From Methylobacterium sp. E-005 (lineage in GTDB: Bacteria > Pseudomonadota > Alphaproteobacteria > Rhizobiales > Beijerinckiaceae): a stretch of 64,000 bases of DNA. Below the pieces are notes generated by a model. It was given only the letters and a program-made list of their open reading frames with translations, ran no database searches and was not told where the DNA came from. How positions within the stretch are numbered: the first letter of the stretch is position 1; every line of letters starts with the position of its first letter. Positions 62,265-64,000 of the stretch are shown piece by piece. Position numbers and translations under genes: made by a program. Location: the NCBI RefSeq assembly GCF_022829725.1, contig NZ_JAKSYG010000217.1, positions 1 to 64,000 on the forward strand. Direction: 5' to 3'.

Positions 62265-63761
62265 ATGCGATCCGACATCGATCTCGGCCTGACCGGCGAG
62301 CGCCCCGCGCTCCTCGACCTCACCGAACTGCTCGCCACGCGGCTCCTGGTCCAGGGCAATTCGGGCTCCGGCAAGTCGCACCTGCTCCGGCGGCTGCTGG
62401 AGCAGAGTGCCGGCCTCGTGCAGCAGGCAATCATCGATCCGGAGGGCGATTTCGCGAGTCTTGCCGAAAGCTACGGCCACGTGGTCGTGGAGGCGGACGG
62501 TGACGACGTCGCCCTTCAGCGGATCGCCGCCCGGGTGCGCACCCACCGGGTCTCGGTGGTCCTGTCGCTGGAGAACCTCGACGCGGACGGGCAGATGCGG
62601 GCCGCAGCCGCGTTCCTCGGCGGCCTGTTCGATGCCGACCGCGACCATTGGTATCCGATGCTGGTGGCGGTGGACGAGGCGCAGCTCTTCGCCCCCGCGG
62701 CAGCCGGCGAAGTCTCGGACGAGGCGCGGCGCCTCTCGCTCGGCGCGATGACCAACCTGATGTGCCGCGGGCGAAAGCGCGGGCTTGCCGGCATCATCGC
62801 TACGCAGCGACTGGCCAAGCTCGCCAAGAACGTCGCGGCCGAGGCCTCGAACTTTCTGATGGGCCGGACTTTCCTCGATATCGACATGGCCCGCGCAGCC
62901 GATCTCCTCGGCCTCGAACGCCGCCAAGCCGAGACGTTCCGCGATCTGCCGCGCGGGCATTTCGTGGCGTTGGGCCCGGCCCTGTCCCGCCGGCCGCTCA
63001 CGATCGCGGTCGGCCCGACCGTCACGGTGAGTCGCAGTTCCTCCCCGGTGCTCGTCCCCCTGCCGGAAGCAACAGAGGATGCCCGCTCGCTCATCCTCAC
63101 AGCGAGCCCGACGGAGAGCGCGGTGCCGTTCGCGCCGCGCCCGAAGCCGCGTCCCGCCCCGGCGCCGGACGTGCTCGTCCAGCTTGCGAACTACCGACCG
63201 CCGGCGCCCGCGGAGGAGCCCGACGAGGAGCCGATGGCTCCGGAGGCGCGGGAAGCGGCGCTCGCCGAAGTCCTGGCGTCGGTTCTGGCGGATGCGGATG
63301 CCGCCGCCTGCACGCCCGCGACGCTCTATCAGGATTTCACGGTCCGATGCCGGATCCGACGGCTGCGCGGCGACACGATGGGGCTGCCCGAATTCAAGCG
63401 GCGGCTGGCCGTCGCCCGGGCCGAGGCGGGCGGCGCGGTCGCCGATGATTCCGGCTGGGTCCGCGCGCAGGAGATCGCGGCAGGCCTGCCGGACGACCTC
63501 GCCGGGCTGTTCCTCGTGGTGGCCCGGGCGGCGATCGAGGGCGCGCCCTGCCCCACCGACGCCGTGCTGGCCGAGGCTTACGGCACCAGCTCCGGTGGCC
63601 GGGCCCGGCGCATGTTGGCCTATCTCGAAGAGCGCGGCGCGATCGTGACCCGCAAGGACCTGCGTGGCGCCCCGATCATCGCGGTGCCGGATCTCGGCGT
63701 GGAGACCGGCCCGGGCGAACCGCAGATGCTGCCCACCGGACCGAAGCGGCGGGCGGTGTAG
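62265..63761 (+). CDS. HerA/FtsK-like ATP-binding protein (DUF87 type)
   Basis: This is a 498-residue protein. An N-terminal RecA-fold ATPase domain (about 20-250) has Walker A G-N-S-G-S-G-K-S (31-38) and Walker B L-V-A-V-D-E-A-Q-L-F (about 125-134), followed by a sensor-like I-I-A-T-Q-R. A Pro-rich linker (about 280-330) leads to a helical/winged C-terminal region (about 420-480). It resembles HerA-type DNA translocases, but no nuclease partner (NurA) is adjacent. It is divergent from the YegD-like Hsp70 gene. The start at 62265 gives a compact N-terminus. Confidence 0.8.
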   Translation: MRSDIDLGLTGERPALLDLTELLATRLLVQGNSGSGKSHLLRRLLEQSAGLVQQAIIDPEGDFASLAESYGHVVVEADGDDVALQRIAARVRTHRVSVVLSLENLDADGQMRAAAAFLGGLFDADRDHWYPMLVAVDEAQLFAPAAAGEVSDEARRLSLGAMTNLMCRGRKRGLAGIIATQRLAKLAKNVAAEASNFLMGRTFLDIDMARAADLLGLERRQAETFRDLPRGHFVALGPALSRRPLTIAVGPTVTVSRSSSPVLVPLPEATEDARSLILTASPTESAVPFAPRPKPRPAPAPDVLVQLANYRPPAPAEEPDEEPMAPEAREAALAEVLASVLADADAAACTPATLYQDFTVRCRIRRLRGDTMGLPEFKRRLAVARAEAGGAVADDSGWVRAQEIAAGLPDDLAGLFLVVARAAIEGAPCPTDAVLAEAYGTSSGGRARRMLAYLEERGAIVTRKDLRGAPIIAVPDLGVETGPGEPQMLPTGPKRRAV

Positions 63762-64000
63762 TCAGGCGCCCCGTCGCGGTTCAAGCTTGGCGAGTTCCAC
63801 CGCCGCACGCAGCTCGATCTCAGCCATGAGCCCATCGAGGCGCGGATCGCCCGACGGGCCGGAACGCTCGGCCAATCGACCCGCAATGGCGCGCAGCTCC
63901 TGCGGCGCCACACGACCACCGAGCAGGGCGGCCTTCAGCCGGTCGAGGCCGTCAAGGAGATCATGGCCGCGCTTGGCCGAGCGTCGCCGCCGCTCCTGTG
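63762..64000 (-). CDS. fliX: Probable flagellar assembly regulator FliX, C-terminal part (partial)
   Basis: Reading the minus strand from the right edge gives about 79 residues ending at TGA (63762-63764). The segment L-L-D-G-L-D-R-L-K-A-A-L-L-G-G-R-V, followed by a G-D-P-R-L-D-G-L-M-A-E-I-E-L-R-A-A-V-E-L-A-K tail, resembles the C-terminus of FliX, the class II flagellar regulator of alphaproteobacteria. FliX links flagellum assembly to FlbD-dependent transcription. The N-terminus is outside the window, so the call rests on the tail only. Its stop touches the end of the convergent HerA-like gene. Confidence 0.6.
   Translation of the reverse strand, partial: QERRRRSAKRGHDLLDGLDRLKAALLGGRVAPQELRAIAGRLAERSGPSGDPRLDGLMAEIELRAAVELAKLEPRRGA

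Overview
The window is high-GC chromosomal DNA from an alphaproteobacterium of the Hyphomicrobiales, most likely Methylobacterium or Methylorubrum. Four things point there: CtrA lying divergent from fliI, a complete oxalyl-CoA route (OxlT, Oxc, Frc), a phasin for polyhydroxyalkanoate granules, and small secreted families common in that group (CreA, DUF2865). Assignments rest on reading motifs; no database search was possible. No rRNA, tRNA, insertion sequence, prophage or CRISPR array was seen.

Layout. 0-2.3 kb: end of a transglutaminase-like gene, an L,D-transpeptidase, a small secreted protein and a phasin with a TGC-N3-GCA palindrome upstream. 2.3-11.1 kb: a PAS protein with a degenerate histidine-kinase core, then an acetate block (acs, a DUF485 membrane protein, actP) and an MHS-type permease. 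11.2-16.9 kb: a stretch that looks lower in GC with a small membrane protein, then purH, a heparinase II/III-like protein and a zinc-type ABC binding protein with a Fur/Zur-like palindrome. 17-22.6 kb: a His-rich Spy-like protein, an ABC exporter, ilvE and a P-loop protein of unknown function. 22.7-29.7 kb: oxalate use, with oxlT-oxc on the plus strand and a PAS gene followed by frc on the minus strand, separated by an esterase and an HPP/CBS protein. 30-32.6 kb: a KpsT/KpsE-like capsule export pair and a stress protein. 32.8-39.6 kb: flagellar flhA, fliI and fliJ, a YbhN-like membrane protein and ctrA. 39.9-44.5 kb: trypsin-like protease, cysS and three secreted proteins. 44.6-53.8 kb: a repeat-rich OmpA-family protein, an MFS permease, a methyltransferase, a CorC/HlyC-type protein, gltX, a DadA-like oxidoreductase and a pair of overlapping genes that includes a collagen-like lipoprotein. 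54-57 kb: three overlapping TadE/TadG-like genes. 57.2-64 kb: dksA, an AlgJ/AlgI-like acyltransferase pair, a decayed Phd/VapC-type toxin-antitoxin module, a divergent Hsp70/HerA-like pair and the end of a probable fliX.

How it fits together. Acetate capture (ActP, Acs) and oxalate import and decarboxylation (OxlT, Frc, Oxc) describe growth on plant-derived C2 acids. FlhA, FliI, FliJ, probable FliX and CtrA link flagellum assembly to the cell cycle. The strongest candidates for new biology are the P-loop protein at 20.8 kb, the PAS-Frc gene pair, the kinase-dead PAS protein, and the divergent Hsp70/HerA-like pair. The TA module is a clear example of decay in progress.
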